NCBI GenBank assembly: GCA_028281075.1
Contig: JANQKO010000438.1
Location: 1 to 7,053, forward strand
Direction of reading: 5' to 3'
DNA length: 7,053 nucleotides
DNA from: Alphaproteobacteria bacterium
Lineage (GTDB): Bacteria > Pseudomonadota > Alphaproteobacteria > GCA-2731375
Below are positions 1-6,747 of this stretch, in pieces; position 1 is the first letter of the stretch, and every line of letters begins with the position of its first letter. The translations under genes and the position numbers were made by a program. The notes beneath the pieces were generated by a model. The model was not told the DNA's origin. It searched no databases and saw only the letters and a list, made by a program, of their open reading frames with translations.

Positions 1-700
1 TGTCCAGGACCTCCCTGACGATCTGCTCGGGCGGCTGGTCGGCGTCGATCGTGACCACGCTGCGCCGGTGGGTCATGATCTCCTCGACCCAGACATCGGC
101 CAGATCGAGGATCGAGCGCAGCATCTCGCGTTCGTGGCGCACCTCCTCGCTCTCGCCGGCGTGCAGGTCGATGGCGCCACGCAGCTCGGCCTCGCTGACG
201 TCGGGGTCGAGCGCCACCGCGCCCCTGACCCCGAAGAGCCGGAGCGTGCCGCCGACGATCGCCTGGATGGTCAGGGTGATCGGGCCCAGCACCACGACCA
301 GCGGCCGCATGATCGGCGCGACCGCGAGCGCCATGCGGTCGGCGTTGTGGATCGCGTAGGTCTTCGGCAGCACCTCGGCGAAGATCAGCACCAGCGCGGC
401 CATGATCACGGTGGCGTAGGCGACGCCCGCTTCGCCGAAGGCGGCGATCAGGATGCTGGTGGCCAGCGCCGAGGCCAGGATGTTGACCAGGTTGTTGCCG
501 AGCAGGATCGCGCCGATCAGCTTGTCCTTCTTCTTGATCAGCGCGTTGACCTTGCCCGCCCGCCCGCTGCCGGTACGTTCCAGATGGTGCATGCGCGCCC
601 GCGAGGCGGCGGTCAGGCCGGTCTCCGAGCCCGAGAACAGCCCCGACAGGACCAGCAGGCCGGCGATCGCGAGCAGGGAAAGGAGGAGTTCGGTTTCCAT
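1..700 (-). CDS. CorC/CNNM (HlyC) family membrane protein with DUF21 and CBS domains, 3'-truncated by window edge
   Basis: Only the first 233 residues lie in the window; the frame stays open to the left edge. The N-terminus (METELLLSLLAIAGLLVLSG) is a membrane segment followed by the DUF21 signature SGSETGLTAASRARM (about 23-37). Further hydrophobic stretches lie near 61-88, 92-110 and 124-155. Conserved family motifs GNNLVNILASALAT (68-81) and FAEVLPKTYAIHNADRMA (107-124) are visible. A soluble part begins near 168, and the start of a CBS pair (EEIMTHRRSVVTIDAD, about 206-221) runs off the edge. Family members are cytoplasmic-membrane proteins linked to Mg2+/divalent cation efflux or tolerance; older 'hemolysin' names are misleading. 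The ATG at 700-698 is chosen because it places the first membrane segment correctly; no strong ribosome site is seen. It lies 57 bases after aroB on the same strand, probably in one operon. The family is certain, the exact substrate is not. Confidence 0.93.
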   Translation of the reverse strand, partial: METELLLSLLAIAGLLVLSGLFSGSETGLTAASRARMHHLERTGSGRAGKVNALIKKKDKLIGAILLGNNLVNILASALATSILIAAFGEAGVAYATVIMAALVLIFAEVLPKTYAIHNADRMALAVAPIMRPLVVVLGPITLTIQAIVGGTLRLFGVRGAVALDPDVSEAELRGAIDLHAGESEEVRHEREMLRSILDLADVWVEEIMTHRRSVVTIDADQPPEQIVREVLD

Positions 701-757
701 CGAACGGGAAAGAGCTTCGGCGTGCTTGTTATGTCGGAACTATGGCAGCAAGCGGCC

Positions 758-1879
758 TCATGTCGCCAGTTCGTTTTGCAACACGGCGGCGACGTCGTCC
801 GTGGCGACATCGCGGCTGACGAAGGCCTCGCCGATGCCCCGGACCAGCACGAAGGTCAACTGGCCGTCGCGGACCTTCTTGTCCTGGCGCATGTGCCGCA
901 GCAGGGACGCGACCTCGAAATAGCCGTTGCCGATCTCGCCCGGGCTGGTCGGCAGGCCGACCGCCGCCAGATGGCGCCGGACCCGGGCGGCGTCGTCCGC
1001 CGGACAGAGGCCAAGCCGCGCCGACAGCTCGAACGCCAGGACCATGCCGATCGCCACGGCCTCGCCGTGCCGCAGGCGGCCGTCATAGCCGACCTCGGCC
1101 TCCAGCGCGTGACCGAAGGTATGGCCCAGGTTCAACAGCGCGCGCTCGCCGGCCTCGCGCTCGTCGGCGGCGACGATGCGGGCCTTCATCTCGCAGCTCG
1201 TGACCACGGCCCGTGTCAGCGCCGCGACGTCGCCCTCGGTCACCTGCGTGCCATGGCCTTCCAGCCAGCCGAAGAAGCCCGCGTCGCCCAGCAGGCCGTA
1301 TTTCGCCACCTCGGCATAGCCGGCCCGGCGCTCGCGCGCCGGCAGCGTCGACAGCAGGCCGACGTCGGCCAGCACCATGCGGGGCTGATGGAAGGCGCCG
1401 ATCAGGTTCTTGCCGTGGGCGGTATTGATGCCGGTCTTGCCGGCGACCGAGCTGTCGACCTGGGCCAGCAGCGTGGTCGGGATCTGCACGAAGCCGACGC
1501 CACGCCGCAGCACGGCGGCTGCGAATCCGGCGATATCTCCGACGACGCCACCGCCGAGCGCCACGACGACGTCGTCGCGCGCCACCTCCAGCTCCAGCAG
1601 CCTTGCCGACAGGCGCTCGAACTCGGCGAAGGATTTGGCCTGCTCGCCCGGCGGCAGGGCGATGGCCTCGCAGCCGATGCCGCGCCGCGCCAGCGCGCCT
1701 GTCAGGGCCCCCAGATGCAGGCCGGCGACGGTCTCGTCGGTCACCACGACGGCGCGACCGCGCGGCAGCAGCGGCGCCAGCCGCGCGCCGGCCTCGGCCA
1801 GCAGGCCGTCGCCGACCAGGATATCGTAGCTGCGCGGGCCGAGATCGACCCGCACCGTCTCCGGCGGGGCGGCCGTCAT
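758..1879 (-). CDS. aroB: 3-dehydroquinate synthase
   Basis: This cytoplasmic NAD- and metal-dependent enzyme converts DAHP to 3-dehydroquinate, the second step of the shikimate pathway. The 373-residue length is close to the usual 350-370. Visible motifs are the NAD-binding LGGGVVGDIAGFAAA (108-122), then IPTTLLAQVDSSVAGKTGIN (133-152), YAEVAKYGLL (188-197), LNLGHTFGHALEAE (249-262), HGEAVAIGM (271-279) and RQDKKVRDG (331-339). By family comparison the metal ligands should be E190, H253 and H271. The gap between the two histidines is one residue longer than I recall for E. coli AroB. The usual VGGKTG reads VAGKTG here (A146), a conservative change. The start ATG overlaps the aroK stop as ATGA, so translation is probably coupled and the start is well supported. 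The CorC-like gene follows after 57 bases. Confidence 0.98.
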   Translation of the reverse strand: MTAAPPETVRVDLGPRSYDILVGDGLLAEAGARLAPLLPRGRAVVVTDETVAGLHLGALTGALARRGIGCEAIALPPGEQAKSFAEFERLSARLLELEVARDDVVVALGGGVVGDIAGFAAAVLRRGVGFVQIPTTLLAQVDSSVAGKTGINTAHGKNLIGAFHQPRMVLADVGLLSTLPARERRAGYAEVAKYGLLGDAGFFGWLEGHGTQVTEGDVAALTRAVVTSCEMKARIVAADEREAGERALLNLGHTFGHALEAEVGYDGRLRHGEAVAIGMVLAFELSARLGLCPADDAARVRRHLAAVGLPTSPGEIGNGYFEVASLLRHMRQDKKVRDGQLTFVLVRGIGEAFVSRDVATDDVAAVLQNELAT

Positions 1880-2463
1880 GGCGCCGCCGGGGCGCCGGCG
1901 TCCGGCGCCGCCGCCAGGAAGGCCGACAGGCGCACGACGGCGTCGCGCACGACGTCGTCATGCGGGCCGTCGCAACTGTCGACGATGACGTCGGCCTGTC
2001 CGTAGACCGGATAGCGCGTCGTCATCAGGTCCTGCAAAATCCGCCGCTGATCGCCGCCCTGCAGCAGCGGCCGGTTGTTGCGCCGGCCCACCCGCTTGAC
2101 CAGCACGTCGAGGTCGGCGCGCAGCCAGACCGAGATGCCATGCCGGCGGATCGCCTCGCGGGTGGCCGGGTCCATGAAGGCGCCGCCGCCCGTGGCGAGC
2201 ACGCAGACCGGGCCGGTCAGCAGACGTTCGATGACCCGCCGTTCGCCGGCGCGAAACTCCGCTTCGCCATGCAGCTCGAAGAAATCGGAAATGGAGCAGC
2301 CGGCCGCCGCTTCGATCTCCTCGTCGGCGTCGAGGAACGGCAGGCCCAGTTCCCTGGCCAGCCGACGGCCGACGGAGGTCTTGCCCGCGCCCATCAGGCC
2401 GACGAGCACGATGCTGCGGTCGAGCAGGCCGGCATCGATACGGACATTCCCGGCATCGGTCAT
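1876..2463 (-). CDS. aroK: Shikimate kinase
   Basis: This cytoplasmic enzyme phosphorylates shikimate to shikimate 3-phosphate with ATP, the fifth step toward chorismate. It has 195 residues, slightly longer than the ~173 of E. coli AroK because of short extensions at both ends. Walker A is GLMGAGKTS (22-30). The shikimate-binding DxD is in FLDADEEIE (D45, D47), and the substrate arginine is in EFRAGE (R71). The glycine-rich TGGGA motif is at 91-95, the lid arginine in RPLL (R131) and the late arginine in TTRYPVYG (R150). The ATG at 2463-2461 is preferred as the first ATG that leaves a short natural N-terminus. A GAGG lies about 14 bases upstream, a long spacing, so a different start is not excluded. 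Its stop overlaps the aroB start by 4 bases. It is the first gene of the leftward operon, divergent from the small peptide gene at 2700. Confidence 0.97.
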   Translation of the reverse strand: MTDAGNVRIDAGLLDRSIVLVGLMGAGKTSVGRRLARELGLPFLDADEEIEAAAGCSISDFFELHGEAEFRAGERRVIERLLTGPVCVLATGGGAFMDPATREAIRRHGISVWLRADLDVLVKRVGRRNNRPLLQGGDQRRILQDLMTTRYPVYGQADVIVDSCDGPHDDVVRDAVVRLSAFLAAAPDAGAPAAP

Positions 2464-2506
2464 GGGGTACGGCGTAACCTCAATTAAACGCTTGTCGGCC
2501 GACGAT

Positions 2507-2529
2507 GTGCCCGCCTGCCGGCCGGGCAC
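2507..2529. repeat. GC-rich inverted repeat in the aroK leader region
   Basis: GTGCCCG at 2507-2513 is exactly complementary to CGGGCAC at 2523-2529, with a 9-base loop that can partly extend the stem (GCC/GGC with a bulge). It lies 44 bases upstream of the aroK ATG and downstream of the candidate leftward start point, so it would be in the aroK 5' leader RNA. No T-run follows on the minus strand, so it does not look like an intrinsic terminator. Its role is unknown. Confidence 0.45.
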
Positions 2530-2593
2530 CTGTCCGATCGGCCTCGCGGGCCCGTTGCGTCGTGATTCGACGACCGGTAGACTGCCTTGGATA

Positions 2594-2602
2594 TGCCATA
2601 AT
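2594..2602 (+). promoter_or_regulatory. Candidate extended -10 for the rightward genes
   Basis: TGCCATAAT reads as TGn plus CATAAT, five of six matches to the TATAAT consensus. It would start RNA near 2609, giving a leader of about 90 bases to the small peptide gene at 2700. No convincing -35 box is seen 16-18 bases upstream (about 2573-2580), which extended -10 promoters can tolerate. This is inference from consensus only. Confidence 0.35.
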
Positions 2603-2605
2603 CTC

Positions 2606-2614
2606 AGTCTAGCA
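2606..2614 (-). promoter_or_regulatory. Candidate extended -10 for the aroK-aroB operon
   Basis: On the minus strand this reads TGCTAGACT, TGn plus TAGACT (four of six matches to TATAAT). It would start RNA near 2600 toward aroK, with a leader of about 135 bases carrying the hairpin at 2507-2529. No good -35 is seen near 2629-2634. It sits only three bases from the rightward candidate, so the two polymerase footprints would overlap. Confidence 0.3.
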
Positions 2615-2699
2615 CATCTTTGGGGGCCGATCCTTCGCGCGTGGCCTCCGCGCCAACGGTCTCCGAATGCCGGATCTTCATGTCTGAACTCACGGTCGA

Positions 2700-2840
2700 A
2701 TGAGAAAACTGTCGCGCATCCTGATGGTTCTGGTGGTGCTGGCGATCGTCGCCGGAGGCGGCCTGTTGGCCACCTGGGATATCCCGGCACCGACAACCGC
2801 CGTGGAAGAGACCATTGATAACAGTCGTTTCCCCAAATAG
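2700..2840 (+). CDS. Small single-pass membrane peptide, 46 residues, function unknown
   Basis: An ATG at 2700 opens a 46-residue frame ending at TAG 2838-2840. It starts with a basic stretch (MRKLSR), then a hydrophobic helix (about residues 7-24, ILMVLVVLAIVAGGGLLA). A polar tail follows, rich in Pro/Thr/Glu (WDIPAPTTAVEETIDNSRFP), so an N-in, tail-out membrane anchor is expected. The tail pattern WDIPAP..VE..I...RFP matches my memory of a small hypothetical protein at the same place in other Rhodospirillales; I could not check this. The basic-hydrophobic-polar layout and the overlap with the next gene argue that it is real. An internal ATG at 2724 would remove the basic N-terminus. The ribosome site is weak. 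The last 26 bases overlap the next coding region, which suggests coupled translation. Confidence 0.7.
   Translation: MRKLSRILMVLVVLAIVAGGGLLATWDIPAPTTAVEETIDNSRFPK
2804..2817 (+). promoter_or_regulatory. Ribosome binding site and TTG start for the 620-residue protein
   Basis: GGAAGAG at 2804-2810 lies four bases before TTG at 2815. The frame has no ATG or GTG between its upstream in-frame stop at 2722 and this TTG. The next GTG falls inside the hydrophobic core of the signal peptide and would destroy it. The TTG is therefore the most plausible start, and the site lies inside the small peptide gene. Confidence 0.6.
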
Positions 2841-4677
2841 GCGGCGCGGATTCGCCACCCTCGTCGCCGGTGCCGTGGTCGCGGCGCTCGCGGCGGCGGC
2901 GCCGGCGCTCGGCCAGACCGCGACCGGCGACCGCGTCGGACCGCCGGTCCGCCTGCTGCCGCAGCCGGGCGCCGACCGGGACCGGCAGCCAACGGCGCCG
3001 GGCGTCGAAGACGCCGCGCCGGCCACGGCGCCGGGCGCGGACGAGGCCACCGCGGCGGCGCCGGCCGATGCCGAGGCGGCGGCGCCACGCGGCATCGAGG
3101 TCGGGGCGCTGGGCGCCATGGATCCGTCCTCGATCGGGCTGCTGGACGGCCCGGCGGACGGTAGCCTCGGCGTCGCCATGTGGTCCGGCACGCCACGCCC
3201 GGTCATCGAGCGGCTGCTGCCCAGGCTGCCGATGGCGACCGGCTCTGCCGTGATGCACGATCTCGCCCGCCGCCTCCTGCTGACCTCGGCCCAGGTGCCG
3301 GGCGGCGCGACGTCGGGCCCGAGCCTGCTGGCCGTGCGGATCGAGCGCCTTGCCGCCGGCGGTCTGCTCGACGACGTCAACCAGCTGCTGCGCCTGGCCT
3401 CGCCGAAATTGAGCGATCCGGAGCTCGCGCGTGCCCGTATGAACGGCCTGCTGCTGTCGGGCGACAACGCCGGGGCCTGCGACATCGCCCGCGGCATGAT
3501 CGAGGCCGACGCCGACGCCATCTGGCAGAAGGTGGTGGCGTTCTGCCTGGCGCTGAACGGCGAGACGGCGAAGGTCGAACTCTATGCCCAACTCCTGCGC
3601 GAAATCGGGCATCGGGACGAGGTGTTCTACAACCTGCTCGCGGTGCTGACGAACCAACCGGCGCCCGCGGTCGACAGCCTGCCGTCGCCGCTGCCGCTGC
3701 ATCTGGCGATGCTGCGCGCGGCCCGCCAGGCGATCCCCGAGGATGCCGTCCACGATGCCCGGCCCATGGTCCTGCGGGCGATCGCCACGTCGCCCAACGC
3801 TACGACCCGGCTGCGGCTGGCGGCGGCCGAGCGCGCCGCGGCCCGGCATGCGCTGCCGGTCGACGCGCTGCGGCAGATCTATCTCGGCCTGCGCTTCACG
3901 CCGGAGGACCGGGCCAACGCCGTCGACCGCGCCCGGCAGCTGCCGGGTCCGGAGGGGAACGCGCTGCTGCTGCAAGTGGCGCAGATCGAATCCCAGCCCC
4001 TGGGCCGGGCCAGGACCATCGACGCGGCGCGGACGGCCGGTGGCGGCGGTGACCTGGCCGCCCGCGTCCATCTGCCGCTGCTGCGGGATCTCGAGCCCAC
4101 CGAAGCGCTGTCCTGGTTCGCCGCGGCGGGCGGCCGCGCCGCCGCGACGGCCGGCGACATGGCCACGGCCTTCGCCTGGCTCGACAGCGCGCAACGGCAC
4201 GCCAGCCTGGAGAACGCGGACGCGGTGCGCGCCGTGATCGCGCTGTGGCCGGTGGTGCAGGTCGGCGATCCGGAGCGCCGGCTGCCCTATAGCGACGAGG
4301 TCCGACAGAACTGGTGGAAGGCGCTGCAGGCCTGGGACGCGCCGGCGCGGTTCGCGCTGGCCCAGCGCTACTACACCCTGCTGCGGGCGCTTGCCTATCC
4401 GCTGCCGGAAGCGGCCTGGGAAGAGCTGTACGACGGCCCGCTCGGCGAGACCGCGCCGGTGCCGGCGCCGGCCCTGCGGTTCGCCCTGTCGCGGGCCGCG
4501 GCGCAAGGGCGGGTCGGCGAGACGGTCCTGCTGGCGCTGCTGGCGCTCGGCCCCGACGGCCCGGCCCGGGCCGGCGCCGTGACGCTGGGCGACGTCGTGT
4601 CGGCCCTGGCGGCGGTCGGCCTGAGCGCGGACGCGCATGCCGTCGCCCGCGAGGCGATGCTGGCGGCGCTCGGCTGA
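2815..4677 (+). CDS. Exported alanine-rich helical protein of unknown function, 620 residues
   Basis: I do not recognise a named family. Residues 1-33 form a signal peptide: basic NRRRGF (8-13), a hydrophobic Ala/Val/Leu core (14-29), and a likely cut after ALG (33). RRGF resembles a twin-arginine motif, so Sec or Tat export are both possible. Residues about 35-105 are a low-complexity Ala/Pro/Asp linker. From MWSGTPRPVIERLLPRLP (122-139) to the end the protein looks almost wholly alpha-helical, with repeated Leu/Ala-rich helix pairs (e.g. LLLSGDNAGACDIARGMIE, 212-230) reminiscent of TPR/SEL1-like solenoids without a clean consensus. It has only two cysteines, C222 and C244, which could pair in the periplasm. 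It starts at TTG inside the small peptide gene and ends 43 bases before xerD. Codon bias across the frame and export features make the gene solid; the role, perhaps periplasmic or envelope scaffolding, is a guess. Confidence 0.88.
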   Translation: MITVVSPNRRRGFATLVAGAVVAALAAAAPALGQTATGDRVGPPVRLLPQPGADRDRQPTAPGVEDAAPATAPGADEATAAAPADAEAAAPRGIEVGALGAMDPSSIGLLDGPADGSLGVAMWSGTPRPVIERLLPRLPMATGSAVMHDLARRLLLTSAQVPGGATSGPSLLAVRIERLAAGGLLDDVNQLLRLASPKLSDPELARARMNGLLLSGDNAGACDIARGMIEADADAIWQKVVAFCLALNGETAKVELYAQLLREIGHRDEVFYNLLAVLTNQPAPAVDSLPSPLPLHLAMLRAARQAIPEDAVHDARPMVLRAIATSPNATTRLRLAAAERAAARHALPVDALRQIYLGLRFTPEDRANAVDRARQLPGPEGNALLLQVAQIESQPLGRARTIDAARTAGGGGDLAARVHLPLLRDLEPTEALSWFAAAGGRAAATAGDMATAFAWLDSAQRHASLENADAVRAVIALWPVVQVGDPERRLPYSDEVRQNWWKALQAWDAPARFALAQRYYTLLRALAYPLPEAAWEELYDGPLGETAPVPAPALRFALSRAAAQGRVGETVLLALLALGPDGPARAGAVTLGDVVSALAAVGLSADAHAVAREAMLAALG

Positions 4678-4690
4678 CGGTCGCTGACGG
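4673..4690 (+). repeat. Short tandem direct repeat across a stop codon
   Basis: GCTGACGG occurs at 4673-4680 and again at 4683-4690, a 10-base period. The first copy contains the TGA stop of the 620-residue protein. It is probably a small slippage duplication between that gene and xerD. Confidence 0.6.
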
Positions 4691-4720
4691 CTGTTGCATG
4701 GAAACGGGGTCGTTACTGGC

Positions 4721-5611
4721 GTGAGTTCCCGGCATATCGAGACGTTTCTGGAGATGTTGAGCGTCGAGCGCGGGGCGGCGGCGAACACGCTCGATTCCTA
4801 TCGCCGCGATCTGCGGCATTTCAGCGACTTTCTCGGCGGCGATATCGCGGCCGCCGGCGACGACGACATCCGCCGCTACCTGGACAGCCTGCACCAGGCC
4901 GGGATGGCGGCCTCGACGGCGGCCCGGCGCCTTTCGGCGCTGCGGCAGTTCTACCGGTTCCTCTACGCCGACGGCGTACGCCGGGACGATCCCTCGAAAG
5001 CCATCGACAGCCCGCGCCGCAGCCGCCCGCTGCCGAAGATCCTGAGCGAGGACGAGGTCGATCTGCTGCTGCGGGCGGCGCGCGAACGGCCGGGGCCCGA
5101 GGGCGTGCGCCTGGTGGCCTTGATGGAAGTCTTGTACGCCACCGGTCTGCGCGTGTCCGAGCTGGTCAGCCTGCCCTATCCGGCGGTGCATGGCGACGAG
5201 CAGTTTCTCGTCGTCCGCGGCAAGGGCGACAAGGACCGCGTGGTGCCGCTGGGGCATCCGGCCCTGGTCGCGCTGACGCAATACGGGCTGGTGCGCAAGC
5301 GGTTCATTCGCCGGCAGGAGGACGCGAAGTGGCTGTTCCCTTCCCGTTCCAAGGGTGGGCACCTGACCCGGCAGCGCTTCTCCCAGCTCATCAAGCAGCT
5401 CGCCGCCGATGCCGGGGTCGCGCCCGGCAAGGTCTCGCCGCACACGCTGCGCCACGCCTTCGCCAGCCACCTGCTGGCCAATGGCGCCGATCTCCGGGCG
5501 GTACAGAAGATGCTCGGCCATGCCGACATCTCGACCACGCAGATCTATACCCACGTGCTGCAGGAACGGCTGCGGAGCCTGGTCGAGACCCGGCATCCGC
5601 TGAGCGGCTGA
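4721..5611 (+). CDS. xerD: Tyrosine recombinase XerD
   Basis: This site-specific recombinase acts with XerC at dif to resolve chromosome dimers at division. With the GTG start at 4721 it has 296 residues, close to E. coli XerD (298). The N-terminal SAM-like core-binding domain spans about 3-85 (HIETFLEMLSVERGAAANTL, then TAARRLSALRQFYRFLY). The catalytic domain follows from about 105. All six active-site residues are visible: R144 (ATGLRVSEL), K168 (RGKGDKDR), H241 and R244 (PHTLRHAFASHLL), H267 (LGHADISTTQ) and nucleophile Y276 (QIYTHV). A TTG at 4694 would add nine residues (beginning MHGNG) that the family does not need. GGGG at 4706-4709 lies 11 bases before the GTG and favours it. The XerD rather than XerC assignment rests on overall similarity, including PRRSRPLPKILSEDEV, and could be tested by phylogeny. 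It is probably co-transcribed with the two genes upstream. Confidence 0.95.
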   Translation: MSSRHIETFLEMLSVERGAAANTLDSYRRDLRHFSDFLGGDIAAAGDDDIRRYLDSLHQAGMAASTAARRLSALRQFYRFLYADGVRRDDPSKAIDSPRRSRPLPKILSEDEVDLLLRAARERPGPEGVRLVALMEVLYATGLRVSELVSLPYPAVHGDEQFLVVRGKGDKDRVVPLGHPALVALTQYGLVRKRFIRRQEDAKWLFPSRSKGGHLTRQRFSQLIKQLAADAGVAPGKVSPHTLRHAFASHLLANGADLRAVQKMLGHADISTTQIYTHVLQERLRSLVETRHPLSG

Positions 5612-5626
5612 GCCAGTGCTGCGCGC

Positions 5627-5632
5627 TTGACA
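5627..5632 (+). promoter_or_regulatory. Consensus -35 box upstream of accA
   Basis: TTGACA matches the sigma-70-type -35 consensus exactly and lies in the 73-base gap between xerD and accA. At 17-base spacing the -10 would be CAACGT (5650-5655), a poor match, but alphaproteobacterial -10 boxes are often weak. Transcription would start near 5662, about 23 bases before the accA ATG. A chance match cannot be excluded. Confidence 0.35.
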
Positions 5633-5684
5633 AGTCGGGATCACGAAGGCAACGTCCCGCCGCCCTGGGGCGGACCGTCTGCGC

Positions 5685-6653
5685 ATGATTAGCTTCCTCG
5701 ATTTCGAAAAACCCGTCGCCGAGCTGGAGAGCAAGATCCAGGAGCTGCGCCAGTTGAACGGCGAGGGCGAGGACGCCGGCAAGGTGGATATCGAGGAGGA
5801 GGTCGGACGTCTGCAGGCCAAGGCGGACTCGCTGCTGATCGACACCTATGCCAGGCTGACGCCGTGGCAGAAGACGCTGGTGGCGCGGCATCCGGCCCGG
5901 CCGCACTTCAACGACTATGCCGCCGGCCTGCTGACCGAGTTCACGCCGTTGTCGGGTGACCGTTCGTTCGCCGAGGACAAGGCCGTGCTCGGCGGCCTCG
6001 GCCGGCTCGACGGACGCGCCGTCGTCGTCATCGGACACGAGAAGGGCAGCGATACGCCGTCGCGCGTCGCGCACAATTTCGGCATGGCCCGGCCGGAGGG
6101 CTATCGCAAGGCCGTCCGGCTGATGCGGCTGGCCGACCGTTTCGGCCTGCCGATCGTCACCTTCGTCGACACGCCGGGCGCCTATCCCGGCGTCGGCGCC
6201 GAGGAGCGCGGCCAGGCCGAGGCGATCGCGCGCTCGACCGAGACCTGCCTGCGGGTCGGCGTGCCGCTGATCGCCTGCATCGTCGGCGAGGGCGGCTCGG
6301 GCGGCGCCGTGGCCCTGGCGGCCGGCAACCGGGTCCTGATGCTTGAGCACGCGATCTATTCGGTGATCTCGCCGGAAGGCTGCGCCTCGATCCTGTGGCG
6401 CTCGTCGGACCGGGCACAGGACGCCGCCGACGCCCTGAAGCTGACGGCGCAGGACCTGCGGAAGCTGGGCGTCATCGACACCATCGTGCCGGAGCCGGTC
6501 GGCGGCGCGCACCGCAAGCGGGCCGAGACCATCGCCGCGCTGGGCGAGGCGGTATCCCGGGCAATCGCCGAATTCGACGGCATGGCCGCCGCCGAGCTGC
6601 GCCAGCACCGGCGCGAGAAGTTCCTGGAGATCGGCCGTTCCGGCCTGAGCTAG
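5685..6653 (+). CDS. accA: Acetyl-CoA carboxylase carboxyltransferase subunit alpha
   Basis: It pairs with AccD to form the cytoplasmic carboxyltransferase that moves the carboxyl group from carboxybiotin to acetyl-CoA, giving malonyl-CoA for fatty acid synthesis. The 322 residues match the usual ~317-320. The N-terminal family motif MISFLDFEKPVAELESKI is present, followed by a short charged helix (35-50). The crotonase-like core includes VVVIGHEKG (113-121), NFGMARPEGYRKA (131-143), FVDTPGAYPGVGAEERGQ (160-177), the oxyanion/CoA region GEGGSGGA (201-208) and YSVISPEGCASILWR (225-239). The ATG at 5685 begins exactly at the family N-terminus. A GGGGCGGA at 5667-5674 lies 10 bases upstream as a possible ribosome site. 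accD is not in the window. The 73-base gap after xerD and the TTGACA there suggest at least partly independent transcription. Confidence 0.98.
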   Translation: MISFLDFEKPVAELESKIQELRQLNGEGEDAGKVDIEEEVGRLQAKADSLLIDTYARLTPWQKTLVARHPARPHFNDYAAGLLTEFTPLSGDRSFAEDKAVLGGLGRLDGRAVVVIGHEKGSDTPSRVAHNFGMARPEGYRKAVRLMRLADRFGLPIVTFVDTPGAYPGVGAEERGQAEAIARSTETCLRVGVPLIACIVGEGGSGGAVALAAGNRVLMLEHAIYSVISPEGCASILWRSSDRAQDAADALKLTAQDLRKLGVIDTIVPEPVGGAHRKRAETIAALGEAVSRAIAEFDGMAAAELRQHRREKFLEIGRSGLS

Positions 6654-6668
6654 GCGCCGTCGCGCCAG

Positions 6669-6693
6669 CCATTCCCGGATGCCCCGGGTATGG
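6669..6693 (+). terminator. Candidate hairpin terminator after accA
   Basis: CCATTCCCGG (6669-6678) and CCGGGTATGG (6684-6693) form a 10-bp stem with one T-T mismatch and a 5-base loop, starting 16 bases after the accA stop. No T-run follows directly (GTAACTGGGG), so it is not a classical intrinsic terminator. It could be an RNA 3'-end stabiliser or a Rho-associated structure. Confidence 0.4.
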
Positions 6694-6747
6694 TAACTGG
6701 GGCAAAAGTCCGGGCGTTTTCGGGTTCCTTGGGATTCCCTCATCTAT

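Noticed and set aside
68..2005. A 645-codon open frame on the plus strand
   Set aside because: It is antisense to the CorC-like gene, aroB and part of aroK, with a composition (Gln/Arg/Asp/His-rich, no motifs) typical of antisense frames in GC-rich DNA.
4694..4720. TTG start for xerD adding nine residues
   Set aside because: The GTG at 4721 gives the family's normal N-terminus and length and has a GGGG 11 bases upstream; the TTG has no clear ribosome site.
1876..4788. A 970-codon open frame on the minus strand
   Set aside because: Only its last 195 codons are real (aroK). The rest is antisense to the exported-protein gene and the divergent intergenic region and is low-complexity Arg/Gln-rich.
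4721..5611. xerD as a mobile-element or integron integrase
   Set aside because: Length, motif spacing and housekeeping neighbours fit the chromosomal Xer recombinase. No attachment site, cassette or tRNA is seen nearby.
5660..5673. Intrinsic terminator for xerD
   Set aside because: The GC stem has a loop of only 2-4 bases and no T-run, and it overlaps the likely accA ribosome site.
3896..5845. A 649-codon minus-strand frame opposite xerD and the 620-residue protein
   Set aside because: It is a GC-driven shadow: xerD has all six catalytic residues on the other strand and this frame has no recognisable domain.
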